Below, piece after piece: positions 6,363 to 15,000 of a DNA stretch of 20,942 nucleotides; within the stretch, counting starts at the first letter, position 1, and each line of letters starts with the position of its first letter. The DNA is from a virus, in IMG/VR virus record IMGVR_UViG_3300031608_000062, positions 1 to 20,942 of that record; one strand, given 5' to 3'. The notes under the pieces were generated by a model. That model was not told where the DNA came from and made no database searches. It saw only the letters and a program-made list of their open reading frames with translations. The translations under genes were made by a program, and so were the position numbers.

Positions 6363-7361
6363 ATGGAAGAGACGATGGAACAAAAAGAGACATTAAGCGA
6401 GGAGGTTAGAGAATTTAATCCCGACGCTTTCGCAGGACTTGATAAACTGGTGGATTCGGTAGGACAATCAGAGGAGGCTTCTCCGTTGGTTGAAAACGAA
6501 GAGCCTGAAGTTTTAACAAATGAAACTGAAGAGGAAGATAATTCTGATTTTGATTGGGGAGCTGATGATACTCAAGACGAAGAGGAAGAGCCTGCAAGTG
6601 AAGAACCCGAAGACACTGACGATTGGGATGCTAAGGAAACTGTAACAGAAGATGAAGGCGAAGAGCCTAAGCCTGAAGGAGTTGACTGGGATTCGGTGGC
6701 AAGTGAGCTAGGACTGGAAGGGTCTTCTAAGGATGATATAATAAAAGCCTTAAACTCTAAACGAGAGCCAGAGGTGAAGAATGACACTACGGGTAAGTAC
6801 GAGGGATTCCTTAAACTTTCAGATCGTGAGCTATTAGCTGCCGACATGAAGGCTACTGGAATGGATGAGTACGATGTAGATGACTCGTTAGATAGAATGG
6901 AAGATTCTGGAATGCTCAAGCATGAAGCTCTTAAGATTAGAAAGCAATTAAAAAATGCTATCCGAACTGAGACTACAGCAGCTAGAGAAAAGAAAGAATC
7001 TGAAGCTAAAGGTAAGACAGAAAGCCAAGAGACTGCAAGGAAAGATTTGCAGAACGAACTTAAAGGCTTTAAGAATTACTTAGGTGGAAAAGTAACGGTA
7101 GAACAAAGAAAAGATCTGTATAAGTATATTACGACTGGCGATTTCAATGAGGACATATATAAGTCTCATGCCAATGTTGCGGAGGCAGCGTTCTTGTGGA
7201 AAAACAGAAGTCAAATACAGAATATGTTGAAGTCGCAAGGCTTTGAAGATGGTAAAGGTAGTGTCTTAGACAACCTTTCGAATCGAGGCGGTAGAGGAAA
7301 CAGTAAGCCTAAATATAAGGCAGGATCTGGTTTTGATGCAGCAGCATTTATGGGAGATTAA
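6363..7361 (+). CDS. Acidic head-assembly protein, scaffolding candidate (332 aa)
   Basis: The protein lies between portal and major capsid genes, the usual place for a scaffold. Residues about 36-110 are extremely acidic and probably disordered, and contain three Asp-Trp motifs: FDWGADD (W65), DDWDAKE (W88) and VDWDSVA (W109). The remainder is helical and charged. A long Lys/Glu helix spans about residues 190-245, and a basic C-terminal region (RGGRGNSKPKYK) precedes the final FDAAAFMGD. Scaffolding proteins of other tailed phages are acidic, helical and carry a basic C-terminal coat-binding end, so the overall plan fits. No sequence family was recognised, and an inner head or cargo protein is the main alternative. 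ATG 6375 is an alternative start. Confidence 0.65.
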   Translation: MEETMEQKETLSEEVREFNPDAFAGLDKLVDSVGQSEEASPLVENEEPEVLTNETEEEDNSDFDWGADDTQDEEEEPASEEPEDTDDWDAKETVTEDEGEEPKPEGVDWDSVASELGLEGSSKDDIIKALNSKREPEVKNDTTGKYEGFLKLSDRELLAADMKATGMDEYDVDDSLDRMEDSGMLKHEALKIRKQLKNAIRTETTAAREKKESEAKGKTESQETARKDLQNELKGFKNYLGGKVTVEQRKDLYKYITTGDFNEDIYKSHANVAEAAFLWKNRSQIQNMLKSQGFEDGKGSVLDNLSNRGGRGNSKPKYKAGSGFDAAAFMGD

Positions 7362-7364
7362 TTT

Positions 7365-7381
7365 TAACATCGTCAATGTTA
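7365..7381 (+). promoter_or_regulatory. Short hairpin in the leader of the capsid gene
   Basis: TAACAT (7365-7370) and ATGTTA (7376-7381) form a perfect 6-bp stem with loop CGTCA, beginning 3 nt after the previous stop codon. There is no T run, so it is not a classical terminator. It may mark the 5' or 3' end of processed transcripts around the capsid gene. Confidence 0.3.
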
Positions 7382-7410
7382 CGTATTAAAATGAATAGAA
7401 ACGTAAGTGC

Positions 7411-7453
7411 AATTTTTAAATTATTTTTTAATATTTCTAAATTGTAAAAAGAA
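7411..7453 (+). promoter_or_regulatory. A+T-only leader and likely promoter region of the major capsid gene
   Basis: This 43-bp stretch is almost pure A/T and directly precedes the ATG at 7454. It contains TAATATTT (7429-7436) and TAAATTG (7438-7444), each close to the TAnnTTTG box. The A-rich bases just before ATG (AAAAAGAA) are typical of efficient Bacteroidota translation starts. With the strong terminator after the gene, it suggests that the capsid gene can be transcribed as its own high-level unit. The exact promoter is uncertain. Confidence 0.35.
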
Positions 7454-8926
7454 ATGAAAACAAAAACTGGAACGTTTGGGGTCGATACCCAAAACTCAAG
7501 CTCGTTGGTAGCTAATCTATTAAAGCACCCTGAAATTGGAGCTACTTTAATTGAACAATACCCTCGTTACGCATTAACGTACCTATTAGAAAAAACAGGT
7601 CGTCATGCTAACTTAAAAATTGCTGGTGACAATTCTTTCGAATGGAAAGTATTAGGTCGCTCAAATCAATCTGTAGCGTTAGCTTCTGGTCAGACTACTA
7701 TTACAGCCACAGATGCTGGTACTGCATTAGTGGTTGCTGTTGGTATGGCTGACACATTCCTTGCATTGAACGATGTAGTTATGGATGCTGGTGGATTTGT
7801 TGCTCAAGTAACGGCTGTAGCTGGAACTGTTCTTAACAACCGTCCTACTGCAACATCTACTGTAAATGGTAGTGCTACTGGTTACAGTTACACTCTATCT
7901 TTTGCTGATGGTGCGTTTGGAACTGCTGCTGCTGGTGCTTTTGGTAAAATTGGTTCTGCATTTGGTGAGGGTTCTTTAGGTTCTGCTGTATCTGAATACA
8001 GTGCATACCCTGATACTCATAAAAACTGGTTAACAATCAATAGAAGTAAGTTATCTATCAATGGTGCTGCTTTAACTGATGTAACTTGGATTGAAAACAA
8101 CGGATCTAAACTGTGGTACTTTACTGCTGAGAAATTGTTTACAGATGAGTTCATGTACCAATTAGAGCTACAAAGATGGTTTGGTAGAGCTAGTATCGTA
8201 GATCCTTTAACGGCTGATGGCTTTGTTGGTGAAACTGGTACTGTTGTAAATGGTAACTTAATGGGTGACGGAATCCTTGCTCAAATCGAAGATGCAAACG
8301 GTGGAACTTATGATCCACAATTAGGTCTTACTGAAGACGTTCTTGCTCGATTTATTGCTGAACTTTCTCGTAACGCTAAATCTCCTGAAGGAAACGAATG
8401 GGTTGTATTTACTGGTACTGAAGGTAGATACCAATTCCATAGAGCTATGAAGGATATTTCTGTAGGTGGAACTGACGCTACTGGCGGTTCTATGCAATCT
8501 ATGAAAACTGGATCTGACGTATCTTTAGGTGTTAATTACACTTCGTACAATGTTTTGGGTAACAAAATGACTGTTGCTTATTGCCCTGTATTTGATGATG
8601 CTAATGTTCATGGTAGTGCTGCTTCTTATGATGGAACGGTTAAATCTTCTGGTGCTTTAGATGGAACTATGTCTGGTAAAATGGTATTCTTAGACTTCTC
8701 GTCTGTGGATGGCGTACCAAACGTACAACTAGTTGCTAAAGGTGCTGAAGGAGTTAATCGTAATTACATCAAGAAGTATATTCCTGGTATGGTTAATCCT
8801 TATGATCAAAAGTCAATGATGGCTGCTAACGGTGACGACTCATTCACATGTCAAATCATGTCTGAATCTGGAGTTATTGTTCGTAATCCTTTATCGTGCG
8901 GTATTTTATCTGCTGTTCACGCATAA
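7454..8926 (+). CDS. Major capsid protein, crAss-like HK97 fold (490 aa)
   Basis: This protein forms the icosahedral head shell. Length (490 residues) is that expected of crAss-like capsid proteins. Recognisable parts are the N-terminal segment ending in NLKIAGDNSFEWKVLGRS (residues about 55-70) and the conserved C-terminal stretch with NPYDQKSMMAANGDDSFTCQ and RNPLSCGIL. Position after terminase, portal and scaffold candidate agrees. Codon use differs from the neighbours: all 13 Arg codons are CGT, CGC, CGA or AGA, with no AGG, and Gly/Ala codons favour GGT/GCT, as expected for a very highly expressed gene. It has an A+T-rich leader of its own and is followed by a strong terminator. An Ala/Gly-rich stretch at about residues 145-180 may be a surface insertion loop. 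Confidence 0.92.
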   Translation: MKTKTGTFGVDTQNSSSLVANLLKHPEIGATLIEQYPRYALTYLLEKTGRHANLKIAGDNSFEWKVLGRSNQSVALASGQTTITATDAGTALVVAVGMADTFLALNDVVMDAGGFVAQVTAVAGTVLNNRPTATSTVNGSATGYSYTLSFADGAFGTAAAGAFGKIGSAFGEGSLGSAVSEYSAYPDTHKNWLTINRSKLSINGAALTDVTWIENNGSKLWYFTAEKLFTDEFMYQLELQRWFGRASIVDPLTADGFVGETGTVVNGNLMGDGILAQIEDANGGTYDPQLGLTEDVLARFIAELSRNAKSPEGNEWVVFTGTEGRYQFHRAMKDISVGGTDATGGSMQSMKTGSDVSLGVNYTSYNVLGNKMTVAYCPVFDDANVHGSAASYDGTVKSSGALDGTMSGKMVFLDFSSVDGVPNVQLVAKGAEGVNRNYIKKYIPGMVNPYDQKSMMAANGDDSFTCQIMSESGVIVRNPLSCGILSAVHA

Positions 8927-8944
8927 ACGATTCAATACTAAACT

Positions 8945-8970
8945 GAGTGAGGCTTCGGCCTCATTCTTTT
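8945..8970 (+). terminator. Rho-independent terminator after the major capsid gene
   Basis: GAGTGAGGC (8945-8953), a stable TTCG tetraloop (8954-8957) and GCCTCATTC (8958-8966) form a 9-bp stem with one G-T wobble, followed by TTTT (8967-8970). The next gene begins only 33 nt later with no evident promoter between, so partial readthrough must supply the downstream genes. This would give more capsid than connector mRNA. Confidence 0.85.
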
Positions 8971-9003
8971 AGAACGCAAACATCAATTTAAAAGAGAGAG
9001 AAA

Positions 9004-9663
9004 ATGAAACATCCAATTATTGTACGGGTAAGAAACCCTAAACGATTTGCCTACTTGAGCTTGGGGAGTTCTTATAAAGATCCAGCAGACAAGGGTAGAA
9101 GAAAAGTATTGAAAGATATTAACGGAGACGTTCAAGAGTTTACATTAAGAAGTAGTGCTATTGTATTTGACGTCTCTGATGACTACGATAAAGCTGTTCA
9201 TGACTGGTTGAAAGGTTATCCAGGTATTCTGAATAAATTAATATTTGAAGATACTATAGCCAAAGAAGTTATCAGTACAGAGAATATGATTAAGTCAGCA
9301 GACGCTATTCAATTAGCTGTGCAAATGACCGACAAGGATGTCTTAGATTTTTGTAAACTTACAGGTATTAGAACTAAAGACAATTCTATTGAATTCGTTA
9401 AGGCTCAGGTAATTAAAATGGCTAACGATAGTCCTTCTAAATTCTCTTCTATTATTAATGACAGAGATAAGGATTATAGAGTATTCATAGAGACTGCTAT
9501 TGAAGAAAAAAAGATTAACTTCGTCAATGGAACTTACAAGTATAATGCTGAGACTATTGGGCTTACTGAAGACCAAGTTATAGTATGGCTTAAAGATAAT
9601 AAAGACATTCACGCTCTGTTGAGAAAGGAAATGTCTGGAACTAAAACGAAAGCTAAGAAGTAA
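9004..9663 (+). CDS. Unknown head-region protein following the capsid gene (219 aa)
   Basis: I do not recognise a characterised family. The N-terminal part (residues 1-60) has alternating hydrophobics (IIVRVRN, AIVFDVSD) that suggest a beta domain. Residues about 85-170 are helical, and residues 172-208 have a compact pattern (NGTYKYNAETIGL, then VIVWLKDN) that looks like a small separate domain. The C-terminal ten residues are Lys/Thr-rich. The ATG at 9004 follows AAAGAGAGAGAAA, a purine-rich start region. Its location between capsid and ring proteins, with a TAATG overlap into the first ring gene, suggests an auxiliary capsid or head-completion protein. That function is inferred from context only. 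Confidence 0.8.
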   Translation: MKHPIIVRVRNPKRFAYLSLGSSYKDPADKGRRKVLKDINGDVQEFTLRSSAIVFDVSDDYDKAVHDWLKGYPGILNKLIFEDTIAKEVISTENMIKSADAIQLAVQMTDKDVLDFCKLTGIRTKDNSIEFVKAQVIKMANDSPSKFSSIINDRDKDYRVFIETAIEEKKINFVNGTYKYNAETIGLTEDQVIVWLKDNKDIHALLRKEMSGTKTKAKK

Positions 9664-10298
9664 TGACATACGCACAGGCGCAGATACACATAGATAACTT
9701 GCTGGATAAAGCAGGTACAGCATACTTCACTTCGGCAGAGAAAAATCAATTTATTGATCTAGCCGTAATGGAGTACACTAAAGGGTTAGTAAACACCTTA
9801 GAGTCTGATGCTCAGTCTATGGAAAAGATAGCTCCGCTAGTTGTTAAGTCACAAGCTTTAGTTCAGTCTTCTGGAGTAATCACATTACCTGTAGCCACTG
9901 CAGCTGCTACACCTGTACCAGAGTTATTTCCTGTATATCACATACTAAGAGCTTATACAGCTACTGGTGGTTACAGCATAAACATAATGGGTTACGGAGA
10001 GTACGCATCGGCTAAGAATGATCCCTTCCATAAGGCGGACTCTAAAAATCCAATAGGACTACTAAGAGGTTCATACCTTGATGTAATCGGAAACACAGAG
10101 AATGTGTATATAGAATACGTTAAGGTTCCTGTATTATCAGATGAAGGTACAATTACTGGTAGCACTCAATTCTTAGGTGGATACGAATTAAACTCTTCAG
10201 AAGAGATAGTAAATATTGCAGTACGAAAGATGATGTTATCGTTGGAAGATCCAAGGTATCAGCTACAGATGAATGAGCTGAGCGCTGAAAAGCGTTGA
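9663..10298 (+). CDS. Head-tail connector / ring protein (211 aa)
   Basis: The protein has the usual plan of short podovirus connector proteins that stack below the portal. There is an N-terminal helix pair (TYAQAQIHIDNLLDKAG and KNQFIDLAVMEYTKGLV), a central beta-rich part, and a C-terminal helix beginning SSEEIVNIAVRKMMLSLEDPRYQ. This 'EDPRYQ...NE' ending is typical of crAss-like ring proteins, related to the P22 gp4 / T7 gp11 class. It is coupled to the preceding gene by TAATG. It ends in TGA, one of few TGA stops here, in a TGATG context that would restart translation into a 7-codon dead-end frame before a terminator-like hairpin. Confidence 0.75.
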   Translation: MTYAQAQIHIDNLLDKAGTAYFTSAEKNQFIDLAVMEYTKGLVNTLESDAQSMEKIAPLVVKSQALVQSSGVITLPVATAAATPVPELFPVYHILRAYTATGGYSINIMGYGEYASAKNDPFHKADSKNPIGLLRGSYLDVIGNTENVYIEYVKVPVLSDEGTITGSTQFLGGYELNSSEEIVNIAVRKMMLSLEDPRYQLQMNELSAEKR

Positions 10299-10323
10299 TG
10301 ACTCTCTTTTCCCTGCGTTAGAA

Positions 10324-10360
10324 TGGGTAGTAGAACATAGGTTTTGCTACCCACTCTTTT
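10324..10360 (+). terminator. Terminator-like hairpin between two ring-protein genes
   Basis: TGGGTAGT (10324-10331) pairs with GCTACCCA (10346-10353) over 8 bp with one T-G wobble, enclosing a 14-nt loop and followed by CTCTTTT (10354-10360). The next gene starts at 10373 with no room for a promoter, so readthrough is required. It lies in the only non-coding gap (10299-10372) inside an otherwise overlapping block of connector genes. Confidence 0.7.
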
Positions 10361-10372
10361 AAAACATACGAT

Positions 10373-11002
10373 ATGACTTTAAATGAAATAGTTTATAACA
10401 TTAAGAATCTTGCTGAGGGTGGTTATTCTACTGACGACAGTAAGTTAGACGTACGTCAAATAAAGGCGTGGGTTAATTATCATAGACTAAATATACTTGA
10501 AGCATATACGAATAACGGAAAGAGCATTCCTCAAGGAGCTACTCAGAGTCTAGGTACGTTTTCAGTACCAGATGAAGGATCGTCTCTTAAACTACCTAAA
10601 ATAGCATCCTACGGGGATACTAGAGGTATTACAAGCATCACTTCTGTTGATGGTAACATGATTTTCGCTAGAACAACTCAAGATAAGATAGCATTCCAAG
10701 AGGAGAGTAGATTCACTTCTGCCATGCCTAAGTTTTACTTAGAGGAAGGTATAAGGTTGTTTTTTACTGGACCTGGTGGTGGCGAGCAGGTCAAGATTAT
10801 TGGAGTGCTAGAAGATCCAACTTCGGCTTCTGGCTGGGGAGGAGATGACTCAGAGTATCCATTACCATCACAATTAGTAGGTCCACTAATCGAGGCTGTA
10901 GCTAAGGTTGAGTTAAACTTAACAGTTAAGACTATTGGGGATGTAGTAAATAATGACATGGAGGGAGATAGAGAGGTTCAATCTCAACCACAAGGCAAGT
11001 AA
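10373..11002 (+). CDS. Second head-tail connector / ring protein (209 aa)
   Basis: The N-terminal helices contain the pattern SKLDVRQIKAWVNYHRLNIL (residues about 22-41), and the C-terminal part (residues about 162-203) has YPLPSQLVGPLIEAV followed by NNDMEGD. Both are characteristic of crAss-like tail or connector proteins that assemble as rings under the portal. The middle is beta-rich with Gly-rich loops (GPGGGEQ, SGWGGDDSE). At 209 residues it is close in size to the first ring protein and probably forms a neighbouring ring. The start ATG at 10373 follows the terminator hairpin by 12 nt, and the TAA overlaps the start of the IHF-like gene (TAATG). Confidence 0.75.
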   Translation: MTLNEIVYNIKNLAEGGYSTDDSKLDVRQIKAWVNYHRLNILEAYTNNGKSIPQGATQSLGTFSVPDEGSSLKLPKIASYGDTRGITSITSVDGNMIFARTTQDKIAFQEESRFTSAMPKFYLEEGIRLFFTGPGGGEQVKIIGVLEDPTSASGWGGDDSEYPLPSQLVGPLIEAVAKVELNLTVKTIGDVVNNDMEGDREVQSQPQGK

Positions 11003-11418
11003 TGTCGTACATAACATATAAAGATATTTACAAAAAAATATCGAGAAGAGTAAGGGTAGGTGCGTCTGGTAGAAAGAAGACGAAAGCTATACCTTACTCT
11101 TTGTACTTTAAAGTAGTTACTAAGTTTTTTGAAATCCTAGTTAGGGATTTGATAGTAAGAAAACAGAATATTTCCCTACCTTTGGGTTTAGGAATTCTGT
11201 CGGTGGAGAAGAAAGAGCACAGGAGAGCCTTCCATATACGGAAGGACGTGAAGGAGTCTAAGCTACAGGGAAAACCTGTTAGGTATAAGGTTCCAATTCT
11301 TAATGATTATTACCACAAGATTAAGTGGACTAAACGAAATAAGGATCTGTTCAAAGCTAAACTTTACCCAGCTAAAAAGGTTAGAGAACTATTAAAAAAT
11401 ACATATAATGCAAGTTAG
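11002..11418 (+). CDS. IHF/HU-family DNA-binding protein, phage type (138 aa)
   Basis: HU/IHF proteins bend DNA through a dimer with two beta arms. Here residues about 20-60 are helical (FKVVTKFFEILVRDLI). They are followed by NISLPLGLGILSVEKKEHRR (residues 55-74), which matches the start of the beta-arm region where cellular IHF has the G.F...R pattern. The arm and C-terminal parts are highly basic (HIRKDVKESK, KRNKDLFKAKLYPAKK). At 138 residues it is about 40 longer than cellular HU, and the extra length is a basic tail. An IHF-like gene inside the tail gene block is a known feature of crAss-like phages. The placement suggests packaging or late gene control. It overlaps both neighbours (TAATG upstream, 11 nt downstream). 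Confidence 0.75.
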   Translation: MSYITYKDIYKKISRRVRVGASGRKKTKAIPYSLYFKVVTKFFEILVRDLIVRKQNISLPLGLGILSVEKKEHRRAFHIRKDVKESKLQGKPVRYKVPILNDYYHKIKWTKRNKDLFKAKLYPAKKVRELLKNTYNAS

Positions 11419-12007
11419 TGTTAAAAGAGTAATCGGAAATGTAGCCAGAAACCTAGGATTAAATAATCCATCTGAGCATATAGAATCATTTATAGAATGG
11501 GCTTTTGAAGCTGAAGAGAAGATAGGTAGTTTTACCACGTTCGTGGATAAAGAAATTGATCTTGTTGTCTCGGCGAATAAAGCCTTACTGCCTTCAGATC
11601 TTATAACCTTAATTGACGTTAAGGGTAATACACTAATGGAGCCTACTCAAAAAACATTCAAGAGTGATGCTTCTGGTGATAAGTACTGGATAGTAGGTAG
11701 TTACATTCACTTCGCTAGTGTTGCTAATGGAAATGTTTCGATAGCATACAAAGGTCTTACTGTGGATTCGGACGGGTTTCCTACAATCAAACAAGGACAC
11801 GAAGATGCTGTTGCTCAGTACATTATGTGGAGATTCAAATCAATAGAATACTATAACGGAAAAATAGCTAGATACATCGTTCAGGATTTAGAGAAGCGAT
11901 GGTACTGGCTGTGCGGTCAAGCGAGAGGTAACGATAACTTACCTTCTGAGGCTGAGATGCGTAACATAGCAAAATACTGGAATACATTAATATCTGAAAG
12001 AGAATAG
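11408..12007 (+). CDS. T7 gp11-like tail tubular / ring protein (199 aa)
   Basis: The sequence resembles crAss-like 'tail tubular' proteins. It has an N-terminal helical part (SEHIESFIEWAFEAEEKIG), a beta-rich middle with the YIHFASVANGNVSIAYKGL stretch, then DSDGFPTI and a long C-terminal helical section with YIMWRFKSIEYYNGKI and the ending KYWNTLI. The pattern 'D.DG.P.I...H..A...Y' is common to gp11-type proteins in podoviruses, where the protein forms the ring between connector and tail hub or muzzle. The start overlaps the IHF-like gene by 11 nt, and the large muzzle gene begins 3 nt after its TAG stop. This grouping agrees with a tail-assembly role. Confidence 0.8.
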   Translation: MQVSVKRVIGNVARNLGLNNPSEHIESFIEWAFEAEEKIGSFTTFVDKEIDLVVSANKALLPSDLITLIDVKGNTLMEPTQKTFKSDASGDKYWIVGSYIHFASVANGNVSIAYKGLTVDSDGFPTIKQGHEDAVAQYIMWRFKSIEYYNGKIARYIVQDLEKRWYWLCGQARGNDNLPSEAEMRNIAKYWNTLISERE

Positions 12008-12009
12008 TT

Positions 12010-15000
12010 ATGGCTGAAAATTCTAAACCAAACACATTTAGTGAAGGTATGGTAACGGATTTAGACCCAGGATACCAAACTAAGCAATCATATTTTGAAG
12101 GGATTAACATTAGGGTTGTTACTAATGGAGATAAGTCCTTCTCTCTGGAGAACGTGCAAGGACCTAAACGTGTAACTGTATTGAATACGTTAAGGTTTGG
12201 AACGTTGGGAAGTACATATGAGTCGGGGGGGGATAGGTATGTAATTCACGGAGCTGTTATCGTTGATGATTATATGATAACCATTGAAGCTACCTTAACT
12301 TCGACTAGTAAGGCGTGGAAAATAAATAAGTACCTATTATCTGCTCCAGAATTTGTGGCTTATAATTTATGGACAGGACTTGGGTTGTTTAGTGATGACG
12401 CAGGAGAGTTGGATATGGAGTCTATCGTTGAAACCGAAACTATACATCGTATATATGCCACAGATGGATTAACGTCATTAAAATCCGTGAACGTAAGAGA
12501 TTCACTGATCGGTCTTTCAGTTGTTGACTTTGAAGTGTTCAAGCCTAATATAATGGCTTCAGCATCTATAGTTAGCTTCTCTGACGCTACAGGGGGGTTG
12601 CTTTGTGGGGCTTACAGTTATGTGTATAGATTCTACACTCAAGACCAATCCAATTACACGGAGTGGTCTCCAATGTCTAGAACTATAAATGTTCCTGTTA
12701 ATTCGGTTATAGATAATGATAGTTTAACTATAAGGGGTGGTACTGGAGCTGATGTCTCTTCACATACTATAGGAGTTAAAATATCAGGCATACCAGTTAA
12801 TTACACAAACATCGAGATTGCTAGAATACACTTTACTTCCGAAAACGTTAGTAGTATAGCCATAATCGAGAAAGGCGAAGTTCTGAGTTCTGAATATGAA
12901 TTTATTCATAGTGGATTCGAGACGGAAACTATGGTTACTGGAGGTATCGCAAGTACACTCATAAAGAATGACGTATGGAATGTGTGTAAGTCCTTGGCTA
13001 AGGCGGATAATAGGCTTTACGCATCAAACCTAGACGTCCAACAGTTAAGCTCGACATACAAATCCATTGATGATGTGTCTGTTTTATTAGATACATTCAA
13101 GGTTAAGGCATATAGAGCTCTATGGAATGGGAATGGAGAACATTCAGGCTGGTGGGGGCAAACCGTTCCAGGTCTTAATGAGCACAGACACAAGACTAGG
13201 TATAATTTAGGTAGCCCAGTGGATGATGCTACGACCTACTTTAAGTTTATAAAGTATAACTTCAATACAAGCGAGAATCCTAGATACGTATTGGGTACTG
13301 AAACTCAAGGGTTTACACTTGATGGTAATGACGGATTTAGAATAACATTCCAACACGAGAGCTACCCAGTAGATAGGACTTCCAGTCAAGCTTCTTCTAG
13401 TTTTGGTACAACGGAAAAGGTGGTTACCAACGGTCAGGATAGGCATTACAATGTTCCGTTTAAGGTTACAACTACGGATCCTGAATACTTAGACTCCGTG
13501 AAGGGGCCTATAAACCCTAAATGGGATCACGAATTTAGGAGCTTCCGTCGTGGCGAATGTTATAGGTTTGGTATTATACTTATCGATCTACATGGAGTTG
13601 AAAGTTTTGTTCACCATATTGGGGATGTAAAAATGCCTGATGGCAATGATCCTAATAATTATAAATTGGACGCTGACGGAACTGGAGCAATACCTAACGG
13701 ATCAGTCAATTGGGCTCCGTTTAGTATGACTCACGAAGGTAGTTGGGTTGCGCAAAAGACAATTACTGCTCATGCGTTAATTCCTAGGATAGATGTTAGA
13801 TTGCCTGAGTCAGTGAAGAGTATCATTTCTGGATATAGAATAGTAAGAGCTGAATTGAAGCCTGAAGATAAGGTTATGATAACTCAAGGCTTAGCTAGTG
13901 ATGTATTGAAGTATGACACTACAAGCACGGATTCTTCGGTTAGTGGTAGACACGGGGTAGGCTGCCTACCTCACACTAGATTATTCATGGAAGATGACGG
14001 TAATGGAAATATAACTAATATAGCTTCTGGTGCTGCCAGTCAAGTCGCTAATCACCTGTCTAGCGGTAATTCAGGTATGCTGATAGACACTCCAGATGTA
14101 ACCATAGGCGGTATGGATTATGAGTTAACTAACGGGTATGAAATGCAGTTAGGCTACTTAATGATGGGTAGAGGTCTGAACGATTATGGTTGGCATGGGA
14201 TTGTTATTTACGATGGGTTATCATCTACAGGAGGTGAGTGGGCTGACGGAGTACACTCTCAGCACCATAAATATTCCCCAATAAAACTATACTCGGATTT
14301 TAATGAATACACTCTAAGCGGTTACAACCAAGAATCTGTGTCGGCGCTTTCAGATATAGTGAATGCTTATAATTCTACTCAAGTACATCAAGAGAAAAAT
14401 GACACCGCTTATATAAAAACAGTTGTTAGTGGTGAGGTTGTATCTGGATCTAAGACTGGATTTTCTGGTGACTTCGTTAATGCGGCAGCTATTGATGGAG
14501 ATGGAACTCCAACACCTATTAGTAGTGTGCATAGCCTAGGATTTTTTGGTAAGGATAAATTAAGAGGTAATGATAAGATTGGCTCAGGAACAAAACTACT
14601 AGTATCAATGGTTGGTAATTGGGTGAATACTGGATCTTTAAAGAGTGCTAGTAGTGGTAACTGGTTAATACCAGGAGAGGATAAGTTCGATGAGGATTGG
14701 AACTTGGTTGGTACTTCTTCGGTTGCTAAGACTGGATATACCAGGGGTAAGTGGATTGTTGATTTAGTAAGGAAAACAAACGATGGAAGTGGGGGTACCA
14801 ACTTCGAGCAATACGGAGGTTCAAACGCTGAAGCCCTACAAAATACTAGATACATAGATTGCTCTACATTCACTCCTGTAAGTACATTTGTCAACCTCGT
14901 ATCTACAACTAGTATAACTGGTGGTGATACGTTTTGTGATATATATACCACCCTATCTACATTCAAGGTGGATAGCACTCAGAACGTTCCTTCAATAGGT

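Noticed and set aside
9343-9723. 126-codon leftward frame across the junction of the 219-aa gene and the first ring gene
   Set aside because: Both rightward genes are coupled by TAATG here and have convincing protein character; the antisense frame does not.
10298-10321. 7-codon frame MTLFSLR after the first ring gene as a leader-peptide attenuator
   Set aside because: There is no run of one amino acid or ribosome-stalling motif, and the hairpin lacks an alternative pairing partner that I can see; a relic start is simpler.
14409-14978. 189-codon leftward frame inside the muzzle gene
   Set aside because: It is fully embedded in a long rightward gene with strong family-like features; composition is that of an antisense shadow and there is no start signal.
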